Below are positions 18,615 to 27,272 of a stretch of 64,000 bases of DNA, one piece after another; the stretch's first letter is position 1; each line of letters starts with the position of its first letter. The notes beneath the pieces were generated by a model that was given only the letters and a program-made list of their open reading frames with translations, was not told the origin of the DNA and searched no databases. Source of the DNA: Thermosynechococcaceae cyanobacterium Okahandja (lineage in GTDB: Bacteria > Cyanobacteriota > Cyanobacteriia > Thermosynechococcales > Thermosynechococcaceae); assembly GCA_041530395.1 (NCBI GenBank), contig CP136945.1, positions 2,356,001 through 2,420,000 of the forward strand, read 5' to 3'. The translations under genes were made by a program, and so were the position numbers.

Positions 18615-19781
18615 ATGGATCTTGAGACCCTCTACGCCTACCATCAGAGTTATCCGGCTTTGCTCAATAAAACCTACCTGAATTACGGTGGTCAAGGCCC
18701 GCTGCACCAAGAGACTTGGCAGGCCATGATCCAGAGCGATCGCCACATCCAAGAGCAAGGCCCCTTTGCCAATCGGGTGTTCCCGTGGCTGTCGCAGCAG
18801 TTACAGGATCTGCGCCACGCCCTTGCCAATTTACTGCACACCACTGCCGACACCATTGCCCTCACGGATTCTGTTACCACTGGCTGCAATATTGTCCTCT
18901 GGGGCATTAACTGGCAGGCGGGCGATCATCTGTTGATCTCCAATTGCGAGCATCCGGGGGTTGTGGCCATCGCCCAGCAACTTGAGCGCCGCTTAGGCAT
19001 TGTGGTGGATCGGGTGGATGTTTGGCCGTGGTGCGAAGACGACGTTGCGGCCATTGCGGCACGGCTGCATCCCCGGACCCGCCTCGTGGTGCTCAGTCAC
19101 CTGCTGTGGAATACGGGCAAGCTGCTGCCCCTACAAGAGATTGTGCAACTGTGCCACCAGCGGGGCATTCAGGTGTTGGCGGACGCGGCCCAGAGTGTGG
19201 GCATGGTGCCCCTGAACTTACCCGCGTTGGGGGTCGATTACTATGCCTTTACGGGGCACAAATGGTGCTGCGGGCCAGCGGGGCTTGGCGGGCTGTATAT
19301 CCGGCGCGATTGCCTCGAGACCCTTGAACCGACGTTTGTGGGCTGGCGGGGGATTCATCAAACCCGCGATGCTCAGCCCGCTGGCTGGAAAGACGATGCC
19401 AGTCGCTTTGAAGTGGCCACCACTGCTTTTTCCTTGGTCAGTGCCCTCACGACTGCGCTGGCGGTACACGAGCAATGGGGCAGTGGGGGCGATCGCTACC
19501 GCCGCATTTGCTATCTGAGTCAGTACCTGTGGCACCAGTTACAGGGGATGGGGGGCTTAACCTGCCTCAGTCCGGTGCCACCCCCGTCTGGCCTCATCTC
19601 GTTTCAGCTTGCCAATGGGCAGCACCGCCAATTGGTGCAAGATCTCGAAGCACAGGATATTCTGGTGCGGGAGTTGTTATTCCCCCCCTCCGTGCGAGCC
19701 TGTGTGCATTACTTTACGCTGCCCGAGGAGTGCGATCGCTTTGTCCTTGCCCTGAAACACTGGTTACAGGCGCATCCCTAG
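18615..19781 (+). CDS. Class V aminotransferase, possibly cysteine/cystine C-S lyase
   Basis: 388 residues from ATG 18615, preceded by GAGAG; the open frame extends upstream inside the previous gene. It begins DLETLYAYHQSYPALLNKTYLNYGGQGPL, has TDSVTTGCN, ADAAQSVG and the PLP lysine motif TGHKWCCGPAG. The lack of a NifS-type Cys loop near the C-terminus and the GHKWCCGP motif place it with the cyanobacterial C-DES and isopenicillin N epimerase-like branch rather than with true desulfurases. C-DES cleaves L-cystine to a persulfide, pyruvate and ammonia. The substrate is inferred. Third gene of the putative trpS operon. Confidence 0.8.
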   Translation: MDLETLYAYHQSYPALLNKTYLNYGGQGPLHQETWQAMIQSDRHIQEQGPFANRVFPWLSQQLQDLRHALANLLHTTADTIALTDSVTTGCNIVLWGINWQAGDHLLISNCEHPGVVAIAQQLERRLGIVVDRVDVWPWCEDDVAAIAARLHPRTRLVVLSHLLWNTGKLLPLQEIVQLCHQRGIQVLADAAQSVGMVPLNLPALGVDYYAFTGHKWCCGPAGLGGLYIRRDCLETLEPTFVGWRGIHQTRDAQPAGWKDDASRFEVATTAFSLVSALTTALAVHEQWGSGGDRYRRICYLSQYLWHQLQGMGGLTCLSPVPPPSGLISFQLANGQHRQLVQDLEAQDILVRELLFPPSVRACVHYFTLPEECDRFVLALKHWLQAHP

Positions 19782-19853
19782 GCGAGCGTGGTACATCCCC
19801 GGCTCTCCACTCAATTCGATAAAATCAGTACATTTGTTGCGGATAACGTTGGC

Positions 19854-20297
19854 GTGAACCATACATTTTTAGTCGATGCCGGACGGTGGCTCCTAAATGG
19901 ATACTGGCTGGAGCCGGATCAAGAACCCATTACCGTTACGGGCAAAATTTTGGTCTCCTATAGCCAAGATGACTGGTTTTCAATGGCCGCAAAGGTGACC
20001 TTCGCAGGGCAAGTCAAACCGGATTTGATGTTGCAGTCGCGGGGCAAGCTAGAACTCGACGAGATGATTTTTACCTACGTCCTGCAACACAGCTTACTGG
20101 GTCGGGTTGAAGGGGAAGGCTGGATTACCCCCCATGGCATTGTGCAGCAATTTCTCCTTTTAGGTGATACCAACCGCTGTACTGGTTTTGAACACTACTG
20201 GCAGGTGGATGCCAACCACTACACCCTCTTAAGTGGTATCCACAAAAGCCATAAATTAAAGCATCTACTGGAAGCCACCCTAGAGCGCGTTCCCTAA
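19854..20297 (+). CDS. Conserved cyanobacterial protein of unknown function
   Basis: About 147 residues if GTG 19854 is used; the open frame reaches back to 19788. I prefer the GTG because the recognisable family pattern begins there: TFLVDAGRWLLNGYWLE, then DDWFSMAAKVTF, VLQHSLLGRVEGEGWI and a C-terminal TLERVP. This pattern matches a family of about 145-residue cyanobacterial proteins with a predicted beta-sandwich and no catalytic motif. It follows the aminotransferase gene by about 70 bp and precedes the convergent rbcS. Function unknown. Confidence 0.7.
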   Translation: MNHTFLVDAGRWLLNGYWLEPDQEPITVTGKILVSYSQDDWFSMAAKVTFAGQVKPDLMLQSRGKLELDEMIFTYVLQHSLLGRVEGEGWITPHGIVQQFLLLGDTNRCTGFEHYWQVDANHYTLLSGIHKSHKLKHLLEATLERVP

Positions 20298-20349
20298 CAC
20301 CTACAGGAAAGATTTATCGAAGCTAAGCGTCAGGTAGTTTACACAACAC

Positions 20350-20380
20350 AAAAAGCCCCCTCCACTACGGCAGAGGGGGC
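20350..20380 (-). terminator. Rho-independent terminator of the rbcLXS operon
   Basis: An 8-bp G/C-rich stem (20355-20362 with 20373-20380, GCCCCCTC/GAGGGGGC) around a 10-base loop is followed on the minus strand by five T residues (20354-20350). It lies about 40 bp beyond the rbcS stop, in the right orientation to end the rbc transcript. Confidence 0.85.
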
Positions 20381-20421
20381 AGCGTCAAACAATTAGGTTA
20401 AATAGGTTTATCTTGGTCGCC

Positions 20422-20778
20422 TTAGTAGCGGTAGCCGCTGTAGCCGCTATTCCCTTGGTTAGGCTTGTGGACAATAAAGCTCATCACTTGACACTGCTTG
20501 ATATTGTCAAAGGCAACCACACGGATGTAGCAGTTGGGGTATTCTGAGCGGCACTGTTGCACTTCGTTGAGCACCTCTTGGGGGCTGGTGCAGTTGAACA
20601 AGGGCAACTTCCACATGGTCCAGTAATAAATTTCAGCATCCGAGCTTTCGTTAAACTCGACACAGGGGTGATAGCCTTGCTCGATGGTGTACTGAATTTG
20701 CCGCGCAATTTGGGCATCGCTGAGGGGAGGCAGGTAAGAGAAGGTTTCGTAGCGACGCTCTTTGGGTAGTGTTTTCAT
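20422..20778 (-). CDS. rbcS: Ribulose bisphosphate carboxylase small subunit
   Basis: 118 residues, starting [21 protein letters not shown], with the conserved [11 protein letters not shown] block and [16 protein letters not shown]. It caps the octameric large-subunit core of form IB Rubisco (L8S8) in the carboxysome. The C-terminus [12 protein letters not shown] is a short Gly/Tyr tail. It is the last gene of rbcL-rbcX-rbcS and is followed by a strong terminator. Confidence 0.98.
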   Translation of the reverse strand: MKTLPKERRYETFSYLPPLSDAQIARQIQYTIEQGYHPCVEFNESSDAEIYYWTMWKLPLFNCTSPQEVLNEVQQCRSEYPNCYIRVVAFDNIKQCQVMSFIVHKPNQGNSGYSGYRY

Positions 20779-20828
20779 ACTTTCCTCAAGTGATCAGAAC
20801 GAGTGAACAACAAGCGAGTTAGACGCCT

Positions 20829-21215
20829 TTAATCGGTGGTTGACCCAGGGGGTGGGCTGCCCTCAGTAGGAGCCTCTGACACTTGGGTCATGCGCTCTAA
20901 TTGCTGGCAGCGTTGGTGTCGGTTTGCCTGCTGGATGCCAGACCGCAACATTTCCGGTAAGTAATCGGCCACCATTTCGGCCAAGTGCTCCCGCACCGTC
21001 AGGATGCGAAACCCTAGATCCGGCTGCTCGCGAAAAAGAGCCTCAAGGTAGCGTTCACCATCTTGGACGTTTTCGCGACTGGTGAATTGCTGCAACCACA
21101 GCGATCGCGGTGGATCGGTCTCTGTAAGTTGGGCAATTACCGTGCGCACCGCCTGATACGTTAGGTAACTAATCAGGGTTTTGCTGGTTTGCTTGGCAAT
21201 GTGTTTGACATCCAT
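20829..21215 (-). CDS. rbcX: Rubisco assembly chaperone RbcX
   Basis: 128 residues from ATG 21215 (MDVKHIAKQTSKTLISYLTYQA); the open frame to 21242 adds nine residues with no family support. RbcX is a helical homodimer that clamps the C-terminal tail of newly folded RbcL and helps form the L8 core. The typical YLTYQAVR and QFTSRENVQDGERYLEAL segments are present. The last 25 residues are a Pro/Ser/Thr-rich tail. It sits between rbcL and rbcS, the usual cyanobacterial order. Confidence 0.95.
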   Translation of the reverse strand: MDVKHIAKQTSKTLISYLTYQAVRTVIAQLTETDPPRSLWLQQFTSRENVQDGERYLEALFREQPDLGFRILTVREHLAEMVADYLPEMLRSGIQQANRHQRCQQLERMTQVSEAPTEGSPPPGSTTD

Positions 21216-21279
21216 AGGCGTGGGGAAAAATCGTAGTAGCAAGGTATGCTTAGCTCCGATTTAACCCCATTACCACCCT

Positions 21280-22707
21280 CTAAATCGTGTCTTGAGCTTC
21301 AAACTCAAACTTGATTTCTTTCCACAGTTCGCAGGCTGCCGCCAACTCAGGACTCCAGCGGGCGGCTTCACGGATGATGTCGCCACCTTCGCGCATCAGG
21401 TCGCGGCCTTCGTTGCGAGCTTGGACACAGGCTTCAAGGGCGACGCGGTTGGCCGTTGCACCGGGAGCGTTCCCCCACGGGTGACCCAAGGTACCGCCGC
21501 CAAATTGCAGCACCGCATCATCGCCAAAAATATCCACTAGGGCTGGCATGTGCCAAACGTGAATACCACCGGAGGCCACCGCCATCACGCCCGGCATCGA
21601 TGCCCAGTCTTGGGTAAAGTAAATCCCTTTGGAGCGATCTTGCTCGATGTAGTTCTCCCGCAGCAGATCCACAAACCCTAGGGTAACGGCTTTGTCCCCT
21701 TCGAGTTTACCGACCACGGTACCCGTGTGGATATGGTCACCGCCAGACATCCGCAGACACTTGGCCAAAACGCGGAAGTGCATCCCATGGTTTTTCTGGC
21801 GGTCAATGACGGCGTGCATGGCACGGTGGATGTGCAGTAGCAGGCCATTGTCGCGACACCACTTCGAGAGGGTGGTATTGGCGGTAAAGCCAGCGGTTAA
21901 GAAGTCGTGCATGATAATGGGCATTTCGAGTTCTTTGGCAAACTCGGCCCGCTTCAGCATTTCTTCGCAGGTGCCAGCGGTCACGTTCAGGTAGTGACCT
22001 TTGATTTCACCGGTTTCTGCTTGGGCTTTGTGAATCGCATCCGCCACAAAAAGGAAGCGATCGCGCCAGCGTTGGAACGGCTGCGAGTTAATGTTCTCGT
22101 CGTCTTTGGTGAAGTCCAGACCACCGCGCAAGCACTCGTAAACCGCACGGCCATAGTTTTTAGCCGACAGACCCAGCTTGGGTTTAATGGTACAGCCCAA
22201 CAGGGGACGGCCATACTTGTTGAGTTTGTCCCGCTCAACTTGAATGCCGTGGGGTGGCCCTTGGAAGGTTTTCAGGTAGGCCACAGGAATCCGCAAGTCT
22301 TCGAGGCGCAGGGCTTTCAGGGCTTTGAAACCAAACACGTTCCCCACAATCGAGGTCAGCATGTTGGTAACAGAGCCTTCCTCAAACAGGTCAAGGGGAT
22401 AGGCAATATAGGCAATGAACTGATTGTCCTCGCCGGGCAGGGGTTCAATGTCGTAGCAACGACCTTTGTAGCGATCCAAATCCGTGAGGAGATCCGTCCA
22501 CACCGTGGTCCATGTACCGGTGGAGGACTCAGCGGCAACCGCCGCACCCGCTTCTTCGTAGGGCACCCCCGGCTGCGGTGTCACCCGGAATGCCGCTAGA
22601 ATGTCCGTATCTTTCGGGGTGTAGTCCGGTGTGTAGTAGGTGAGGCGGTAATCCTTTACCCCAGCCTGATACCCAGCTTTCTGGGATTTTGATTGCGTAT
22701 AGGCCAT
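21280..22707 (-). CDS. rbcL: Ribulose bisphosphate carboxylase large subunit (form IB)
   Basis: 475 residues. It catalyses CO2 fixation onto ribulose 1,5-bisphosphate. Active-site residues are in place: Lys175 in TIKPK, the carbamylated Lys201 with Asp203 and Glu204 in [11 protein letters not shown], and loop 6 in VVGKLEGDK. The N-terminus with [18 protein letters not shown] is form IB. A ribosome site AGAGGA lies about 10 bp before ATG 22707. The long AT-rich region upstream carries palindromes that may be regulatory sites. Large antisense open frames over this gene are shadows of its codon bias. Confidence 0.99.
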   Translation of the reverse strand: MAYTQSKSQKAGYQAGVKDYRLTYYTPDYTPKDTDILAAFRVTPQPGVPYEEAGAAVAAESSTGTWTTVWTDLLTDLDRYKGRCYDIEPLPGEDNQFIAYIAYPLDLFEEGSVTNMLTSIVGNVFGFKALKALRLEDLRIPVAYLKTFQGPPHGIQVERDKLNKYGRPLLGCTIKPKLGLSAKNYGRAVYECLRGGLDFTKDDENINSQPFQRWRDRFLFVADAIHKAQAETGEIKGHYLNVTAGTCEEMLKRAEFAKELEMPIIMHDFLTAGFTANTTLSKWCRDNGLLLHIHRAMHAVIDRQKNHGMHFRVLAKCLRMSGGDHIHTGTVVGKLEGDKAVTLGFVDLLRENYIEQDRSKGIYFTQDWASMPGVMAVASGGIHVWHMPALVDIFGDDAVLQFGGGTLGHPWGNAPGATANRVALEACVQARNEGRDLMREGGDIIREAARWSPELAAACELWKEIKFEFEAQDTI

Positions 22708-23105
22708 AGACGTTTTTCCTCTTTAACAGTTAATGTGCCGTTTAGAGCAGCCTTTGCGATGGATATACAACGCTACGATGTCTCCCCAGCTTGGGGCAAA
22801 ATTTAGCAGTACGAAACTAGGCGAGATGGTCAAACATCCGCAAGTCTGTTGTGTCGTCGTAGGTCTCATGCTTAAGCATCAGCTTAGTTGATACCCAGCG
22901 CAATAACTTTTGCTTTGGAGATTCTTAATTATTGTATAGGTTTGAGTTATCAATCTTTAGAGTTGTTTATGGGTTTCTAATCAAACCATTCTTTTCATAG
23001 CCTTAAATCTATTTATTGAGCCTAAGATATTGTCCTCAATCAATTAAGAAGATCGTTTATCGGCGATCGCTCTATTGTTAGTGCAAAAAAGGGAGTGGAA
23101 TTTCT
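22708..23105. promoter_or_regulatory. rbc operon upstream region (divergent intergenic)
   Basis: About 400 bp without a gene separates rbcL from the RbgA-like gene. Two symmetric elements stand out: a perfect 12-bp palindrome ATGCTTAAGCAT (22868-22879) and CCCC-AGCTT-GGGG (22784-22796). A TATATC hexamer on the minus strand (about 22761-22766) could be an rbcL -10 box, but no good -35 accompanies it. The part from 22900 to 23050 is AT-rich and featureless to me. LysR-type RbcR/CbbR control is known for rbc operons, but I cannot define its site. Confidence 0.45.
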
Positions 23106-23951
23106 ATGAGTCCAGTGATTCAGTGGTACCCCGGCCACATTGCCAAGGCGGAGCGGGCGCTGCGGGAGCAATTGAAGCTGGTGGACGTGATCCTAGAGGT
23201 GCGGGATGCCCGCATTCCCTTAGCCAGTTGTCATCCGCACATGGGGCAGTGGGCCAAGGGGAAGCAGCGGTTACTGGTGCTGAATCGGGTGGATATGATT
23301 CAGGAGGGCGATCGCCAACGCTGGTTGCAGTGGTTCATGGCTCAAAACGAAACTCCCTTCTTTACGAATGCCCAGCGGGGGCAAGGGGTACGCCTGTTGC
23401 AGCAGGCAGCCCTAAACGCAGGCCGCACGATTAACCAACGTCGTCAGCAGCGGGGGATGCAGGCCCGTGCCGTTCGGGCGGTGGTGTTAGGTTTTCCCAA
23501 TGTGGGCAAGTCAGCCCTCATTAATCGCTTATTGCAGCAGCGGGTGGCTGAAAGTGCGGCTCGCCCGGGCGTCACGCGACAATTGCGCTGGATTCGGATT
23601 TCTCCCACCCTAGAGTTACTCGACACCCCTGGAGTACTGCCCCCCAACCTGAAGGATCAGCAGGCGGCAATTAAGCTGGCCATTTGCGACGACATTGGCC
23701 AAGCAGCTTACGATCCATGCCGCATTGCACCGGAGCTAGTGGTGTTGCTGAAGCACCTACAGCAGGAACAGCGACTGGCAGACCGCTACGATCTGGCCCT
23801 AGGGAATCACTCCGGTGAAGGGTATCTCTACGACCTTGCCCAGAAACGCTACCAAGGGAACCTTGAGCGGGCGGCGCGGCAACTGCTACAGGACTACCGA
23901 CGCGGGCAACTGGGGGCGATCGCCCTCGAGCAGCCGCCCCAAAATTCCTAA
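23106..23951 (+). CDS. RbgA/YlqF-type ribosome biogenesis GTPase
   Basis: 281 residues with circularly permuted GTPase motifs: the G4 motif NRVD (60-63) comes before G1 GFPNVGKSA (129-137) and G3 DTPG. The N-terminus IQWYPGHIAKAERAL is the YlqF signature (WYPGHMxKA). RbgA promotes late assembly of the 50S subunit. GGGAGTG lies about 9 bp before ATG 23106. The stop codon is embedded in a 13-bp tandem duplication (23945-23970). It is convergent with psaX. Confidence 0.92.
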   Translation: MSPVIQWYPGHIAKAERALREQLKLVDVILEVRDARIPLASCHPHMGQWAKGKQRLLVLNRVDMIQEGDRQRWLQWFMAQNETPFFTNAQRGQGVRLLQQAALNAGRTINQRRQQRGMQARAVRAVVLGFPNVGKSALINRLLQQRVAESAARPGVTRQLRWIRISPTLELLDTPGVLPPNLKDQQAAIKLAICDDIGQAAYDPCRIAPELVVLLKHLQQEQRLADRYDLALGNHSGEGYLYDLAQKRYQGNLERAARQLLQDYRRGQLGAIALEQPPQNS

Positions 23952-23988
23952 GACAATTTCCTAAGACAATGATGTTATCTTGAGTGTT

Positions 23989-24099
23989 TTATTTGAGGAT
24001 GCCAAAGTAGTAGGCGGCAACGAGGAAGTTAATTGCCAGCAGCAGAACCGCCCAAAAGGTACGAAACGCATAGGTGGGCTTTGCAGATTTGGTTGCCAT
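23989..24099 (-). CDS. psaX: Photosystem I subunit PsaX
   Basis: A 36-residue protein from ATG 24099 to TAA 23991-23989, starting MATKSAKPTYAF and ending YYFGILK, with one transmembrane helix (RTFWAVLLLAINFLVAA). This matches, as I remember it, the Thermosynechococcus PsaX polypeptide seen in the photosystem I trimer structure, where it lies at the periphery and helps bind a chlorophyll. A GAGGA ribosome site is upstream and an extended -10 promoter lies at 24135-24143. The gene is below most length cut-offs. Confidence 0.95.
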   Translation of the reverse strand: MATKSAKPTYAFRTFWAVLLLAINFLVAAYYFGILK

Positions 24100-24134
24100 A
24101 GTGAACATCCTCATCAGTCGGAAACGGCACCCCG

Positions 24135-24143
24135 ATTATACCA
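24135..24143 (-). promoter_or_regulatory. Extended -10 promoter of psaX
   Basis: On the minus strand the sequence reads TGGTATAAT, a consensus TATAAT with the TGn extension, about 36 bp before the psaX start codon. I see no good -35 hexamer at 16-18 bp, consistent with an extended -10 promoter. Transcription start would be near 24128. Confidence 0.6.
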
Positions 24144-24248
24144 AACGGCCTTACCAAAGAGGCACGTCTGCTGCAAGCAAGAAAGGGGAGCCGCGCAGAA
24201 CCACCTGCTGCCGACCCCCCACAGACTAAGGGTTCACAAGGTTGGGAA

Positions 24249-24842
24249 TTAGCCAACGGCCTCAAAATAAACCTTGGACTTCACCGGATCAGGGTTCATG
24301 GTTTTGTCACCGGGTTGCCAACCGGCCGGGCACACTTCGTCGGGATGGGCTTGCACGTACTGAATGGCTTGCAGCGTCCGCAGGGTTTCGTCAACGCTGC
24401 GACCAAAGGCCAAGTTATTGATGGTGGCGTGCTGAATGACCCCCTCTTTATCAATAATGAACAGTCCCCGCAGGGCAACCCCTTCCTCTGTCAAGACGTT
24501 ATAGGCACTACTAATTTCTTTTTTCAGATCCGACACCAGTGGGTATTTGAGGTCGCCAACGCCACCGGATTTGCGGTCGGTTTGCGTCCAAGCCAAGTGG
24601 GAAAATTGGCTATCCACCGATACCCCCAGCACCTCCGTGTTGAGCTTGGCAAACTCATCGTAGCGATCGCTAAAGGCGACAATTTCGGTCGGGCAAACAA
24701 ACGTAAAGTCAAGGGGATAGAAAAAGAGGACAACGTATTTACCGCGATAGTCCGACAGCTTGATGGTTTTAAATTCTTGGTCATACACGGCAACCGCTTC
24801 AAAGTCCGGGGCGGCTTGGCCAACACGCAAACATTCAGACAT
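24249..24842 (-). CDS. 2-Cys peroxiredoxin (AhpC/Prx type)
   Basis: 197 residues from ATG 24842 (MSECLRVGQ). Peroxidatic Cys50 is in DFTFVCPTE and resolving Cys171 in DEVCPAGW, the classical typical 2-Cys layout; [10 protein letters not shown] is the GGLG-like motif linked to overoxidation sensitivity. The enzyme reduces H2O2 and alkyl peroxides, recycled by thioredoxin. The open frame extends eight codons upstream without support. An inverted repeat CTGTTA-N8-TAACAG at 24897-24916 and a TATAGT hexamer lie upstream. Confidence 0.95.
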   Translation of the reverse strand: MSECLRVGQAAPDFEAVAVYDQEFKTIKLSDYRGKYVVLFFYPLDFTFVCPTEIVAFSDRYDEFAKLNTEVLGVSVDSQFSHLAWTQTDRKSGGVGDLKYPLVSDLKKEISSAYNVLTEEGVALRGLFIIDKEGVIQHATINNLAFGRSVDETLRTLQAIQYVQAHPDEVCPAGWQPGDKTMNPDPVKSKVYFEAVG

Positions 24843-24896
24843 AAAACCTTGTGCTCCTAACGACAATAGGTGTGCATAGGACAGATCAACATCAGA

Positions 24897-24916
24897 CTGT
24901 TAACAATTTTTAACAG
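24897..24916. promoter_or_regulatory. Inverted repeat upstream of peroxiredoxin gene
   Basis: CTGTTA and TAACAG (6-bp perfect arms, 8-bp A/T spacer) lie between a candidate -10 box (TATAGT on the minus strand, 24930-24925) and the peroxiredoxin start. It could be an operator in the leader region, but no regulator is identifiable from sequence. Confidence 0.35.
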
Positions 24917-24951
24917 CTATGCCTACTATATCATACTCATAACGGTTTTGA

Positions 24952-25818
24952 CTATGAGGTGTGAGCGGGCGTAAAGCGGTGTTCAAAGTAGCGGGAGAGG
25001 CGGGAGAGGGGGTAGCAGAGGCCAAAATAAAACAGCGCCCCTAGGACATAGATAAAGAGCTTGCGCTGCGGGTCAGTAATTGGATTGGCAAAGCTACTGG
25101 TCATGTTTTGGAGTTCTGGCACACCAATAACGGTCAGGAGGGCGCAATCTTGGATCAGGGTAATAAAGTTATTGGTAAACGGCGGCAGAATAATTAAAAT
25201 TGCCTGAGGAAGGATAATCCGTGCCATGGTTTGCCGTTCCGAAAGCCCCAAACTGAGACTGGCTTCGGCTTGCCCCTTGGGAATACCTTCAATACCGCTG
25301 CGAAAGACTTCACTGAGGTAAGCCCCGTAGTTTACGCCAAGGCCAACACTGCCGTAGAACATAAAGTTAAATAGGGGTGAGACTAGGCGGTTATTTTGCA
25401 GCACCGTCATCACCTCAAAGGCAATTTGCCGTGGATCAAACCCGAGCTGCCCCAGCAGACCGCCAATGCCAAACCCCCACACCAAAAGCTGCACCAAGGT
25501 GGGGGTGCCACGGATAAATTCAATATAAATGGTGCTGGCCTGCCGTAAGGGCTGCGCCGGATGTCGCCGTGCCCAGGTGGCGATCGCCCCTAAAATGACC
25601 GCCAGCAACAGACTAAATAGGGAAATAAGGAACGTCGTGACCGCCGCTTGCAGCAGAAAGGGCGCGTAAAGGACAAGCGTAGCGCGATAGTGGTACAGGT
25701 AACCCCCAAAGGCCACAAGTCCTAACCCCACCGCCACCAAAAACAGACCATTCAGCCCAACCACCCATGGCGGCGCTAAAGGGGGCGCAATTAATCCTTG
25801 TAGCCGGGCACGCAACAC
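24952..25818 (-). CDS. Amino-acid (polar) ABC transporter permease, HisM type
   Basis: About 288 residues. I place the start at GTG 25818 because AAGGAG sits 8 bp before it; the alternative GTG at 25827 overlaps that ribosome site. It has five to six membrane helices and the permease EAA loop (EASLSLGLSERQTMARIILPQA) that docks the ATPase, plus FIRGTPTLVQLLVWG typical of the polar amino-acid uptake family. The substrate-binding protein and ATPase are not adjacent, so the specificity is open. It starts 37 bp after the radical-SAM gene on the same strand. Confidence 0.88.
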   Translation of the reverse strand: MLRARLQGLIAPPLAPPWVVGLNGLFLVAVGLGLVAFGGYLYHYRATLVLYAPFLLQAAVTTFLISLFSLLLAVILGAIATWARRHPAQPLRQASTIYIEFIRGTPTLVQLLVWGFGIGGLLGQLGFDPRQIAFEVMTVLQNNRLVSPLFNFMFYGSVGLGVNYGAYLSEVFRSGIEGIPKGQAEASLSLGLSERQTMARIILPQAILIILPPFTNNFITLIQDCALLTVIGVPELQNMTSSFANPITDPQRKLFIYVLGALFYFGLCYPLSRLSRYFEHRFTPAHTS

Positions 25819-25855
25819 GTTGGGCACTCCTTATGATTCGGTTGATGATTCGGTG

Positions 25856-27196
25856 TTATGAGGAACTGGCGGTACAGGCGGCAATCAGCCCCGCTGCGCC
25901 TTCGCTCACCACTTGAATGGGCACGTTTAGAGCCTCAGCAACGGTATCAAGGGAAACATCGTCCAGAAAAATAGGTTGGTCGTGCTTCAGCATGATACTC
26001 GGCAGCAGCAGGCGATCGCCGAGGAGCTTCCCCTGCAAATGATGAATGAGGTCATGGCCGGTGAGCAACCCCGTTACTGTCATCGTCTGCCCCCAGTAGT
26101 CACTGGCTAACGGATAGAAATCTAGACGCAGGTTCTCAATTTGGTTGAGGCGGGTCACAAGGGGCTGGAACACCTCACCAACCGTATTCCCCACAACCCA
26201 ACTCAGGTGGCGCGGTGTTCGAAGACGGCTTGGTAAGTCTTGGCTGTGGGCGGCAAACTCTTCTAAAAACAGCCGAATAGTGCCGACCCCATTGCTCAAT
26301 TGCGGATAATCTTGGTAATGGTCAGCAGGGGGTAAGGGCACCCCGGCAATCAAAAACCACTCATCTGCCAGCCATGCAAACGGGGTACCCCATTGGCGCT
26401 GAAATTGTTCTTGGAGGGTTTGTACCTGTTGAATCACCCGCTGGGCGTGGGCGGCACTCACGGGTACCAGTTCATCCTCAGCAGGCCGAAACCGGGTTAA
26501 GCCCACCGGCACCACGGCCACCGAGAGAACCGTCGGCCACTCCGGATCGTAAAAGGCGACTAAATCCTGTAACGTTTGCTGCAGGCATTCCCCATCATTA
26601 ATGCCTGGGCACACTACCACTTGGGCATGGAGTTGGAGTCGCTGCTCCTGAAACCAAGCAATTTGCCGCAGAATCTCTGCCGCCCGTGGGTTTTTCAGGA
26701 GCCGTTCTCGCACATGAGGAAGGGTGGCATGAACCGAGACGTAGAGGGGTGACAGGCGCAGTTGGGCAATCCGTTGCCACTCGGCAGCCGTGAGGTTGGT
26801 GAGGGTGAGGTAACTGCCGTAGAGAAAACTGAGGCGATAGTCGTCATCCTTGGCATAGAGGCTTTGGCGCTTGCCGGGCGGTTGTTGATCAATAAAGCAA
26901 AAGGGACAGCGATTGTTGCACTGCAACAGCCCATCAAACAGCGCCGTGGTAAATTCCAGACCAAGGTCGTCATCCACCTCTTTTTCAATTTCTAGGGTGT
27001 AGGTTTGGCCATCTTTGCCGAGCACCTCTAGCGTTAACACCTCATCAGCGCACAAAAAGCGATAGTCAATGAGGTCGCGGGGGCGATCGCCATTAATAGC
27101 CACCAAGGCATCACCCGCTTCAAACCCCAACTCGGCAGCAATCGAGTTCGGTTCCACACGACTGACAATAGCGGGACGAACAGCACGCTGATTCAT
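25856..27196 (-). CDS. TIGR03279/DUF512 PDZ-radical SAM iron-sulfur protein
   Basis: About 446 residues from ATG 27196 (MNQRAVRPAIVSRVEPNSIA). A short PDZ-like N-terminus (GFEAGDALVAING) is followed by a radical-SAM-type cysteine cluster CNNRCPFCFIDQQP and the DUF512 region (SVHAT, CPGINDGE, LADEWF). The family is described as a putative iron-sulfur oxidoreductase conserved in cyanobacteria; no reaction is established. It lies between an orphan ABC permease and a duplicated-module protein on the same strand; functional linkage is unproven. Confidence 0.88.
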   Translation of the reverse strand: MNQRAVRPAIVSRVEPNSIAAELGFEAGDALVAINGDRPRDLIDYRFLCADEVLTLEVLGKDGQTYTLEIEKEVDDDLGLEFTTALFDGLLQCNNRCPFCFIDQQPPGKRQSLYAKDDDYRLSFLYGSYLTLTNLTAAEWQRIAQLRLSPLYVSVHATLPHVRERLLKNPRAAEILRQIAWFQEQRLQLHAQVVVCPGINDGECLQQTLQDLVAFYDPEWPTVLSVAVVPVGLTRFRPAEDELVPVSAAHAQRVIQQVQTLQEQFQRQWGTPFAWLADEWFLIAGVPLPPADHYQDYPQLSNGVGTIRLFLEEFAAHSQDLPSRLRTPRHLSWVVGNTVGEVFQPLVTRLNQIENLRLDFYPLASDYWGQTMTVTGLLTGHDLIHHLQGKLLGDRLLLPSIMLKHDQPIFLDDVSLDTVAEALNVPIQVVSEGAAGLIAACTASSS

Positions 27197-27272
27197 AACG
27201 ATCTTCAAATTCTTAGGTTGATGGAACGACCACAGCCTGACACTTAGGCAACCAAGACCAGACCCCACAGCA

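Noticed and set aside
21907-22599. 230-residue plus-strand open frame inside rbcL
   Set aside because: It lies entirely antisense to rbcL, whose identity is certain; no ribosome site or family features. A codon-bias shadow.
24315-24860. 181-residue plus-strand frame over the peroxiredoxin gene
   Set aside because: Antisense to a protein with both catalytic cysteines in place; no supporting features.
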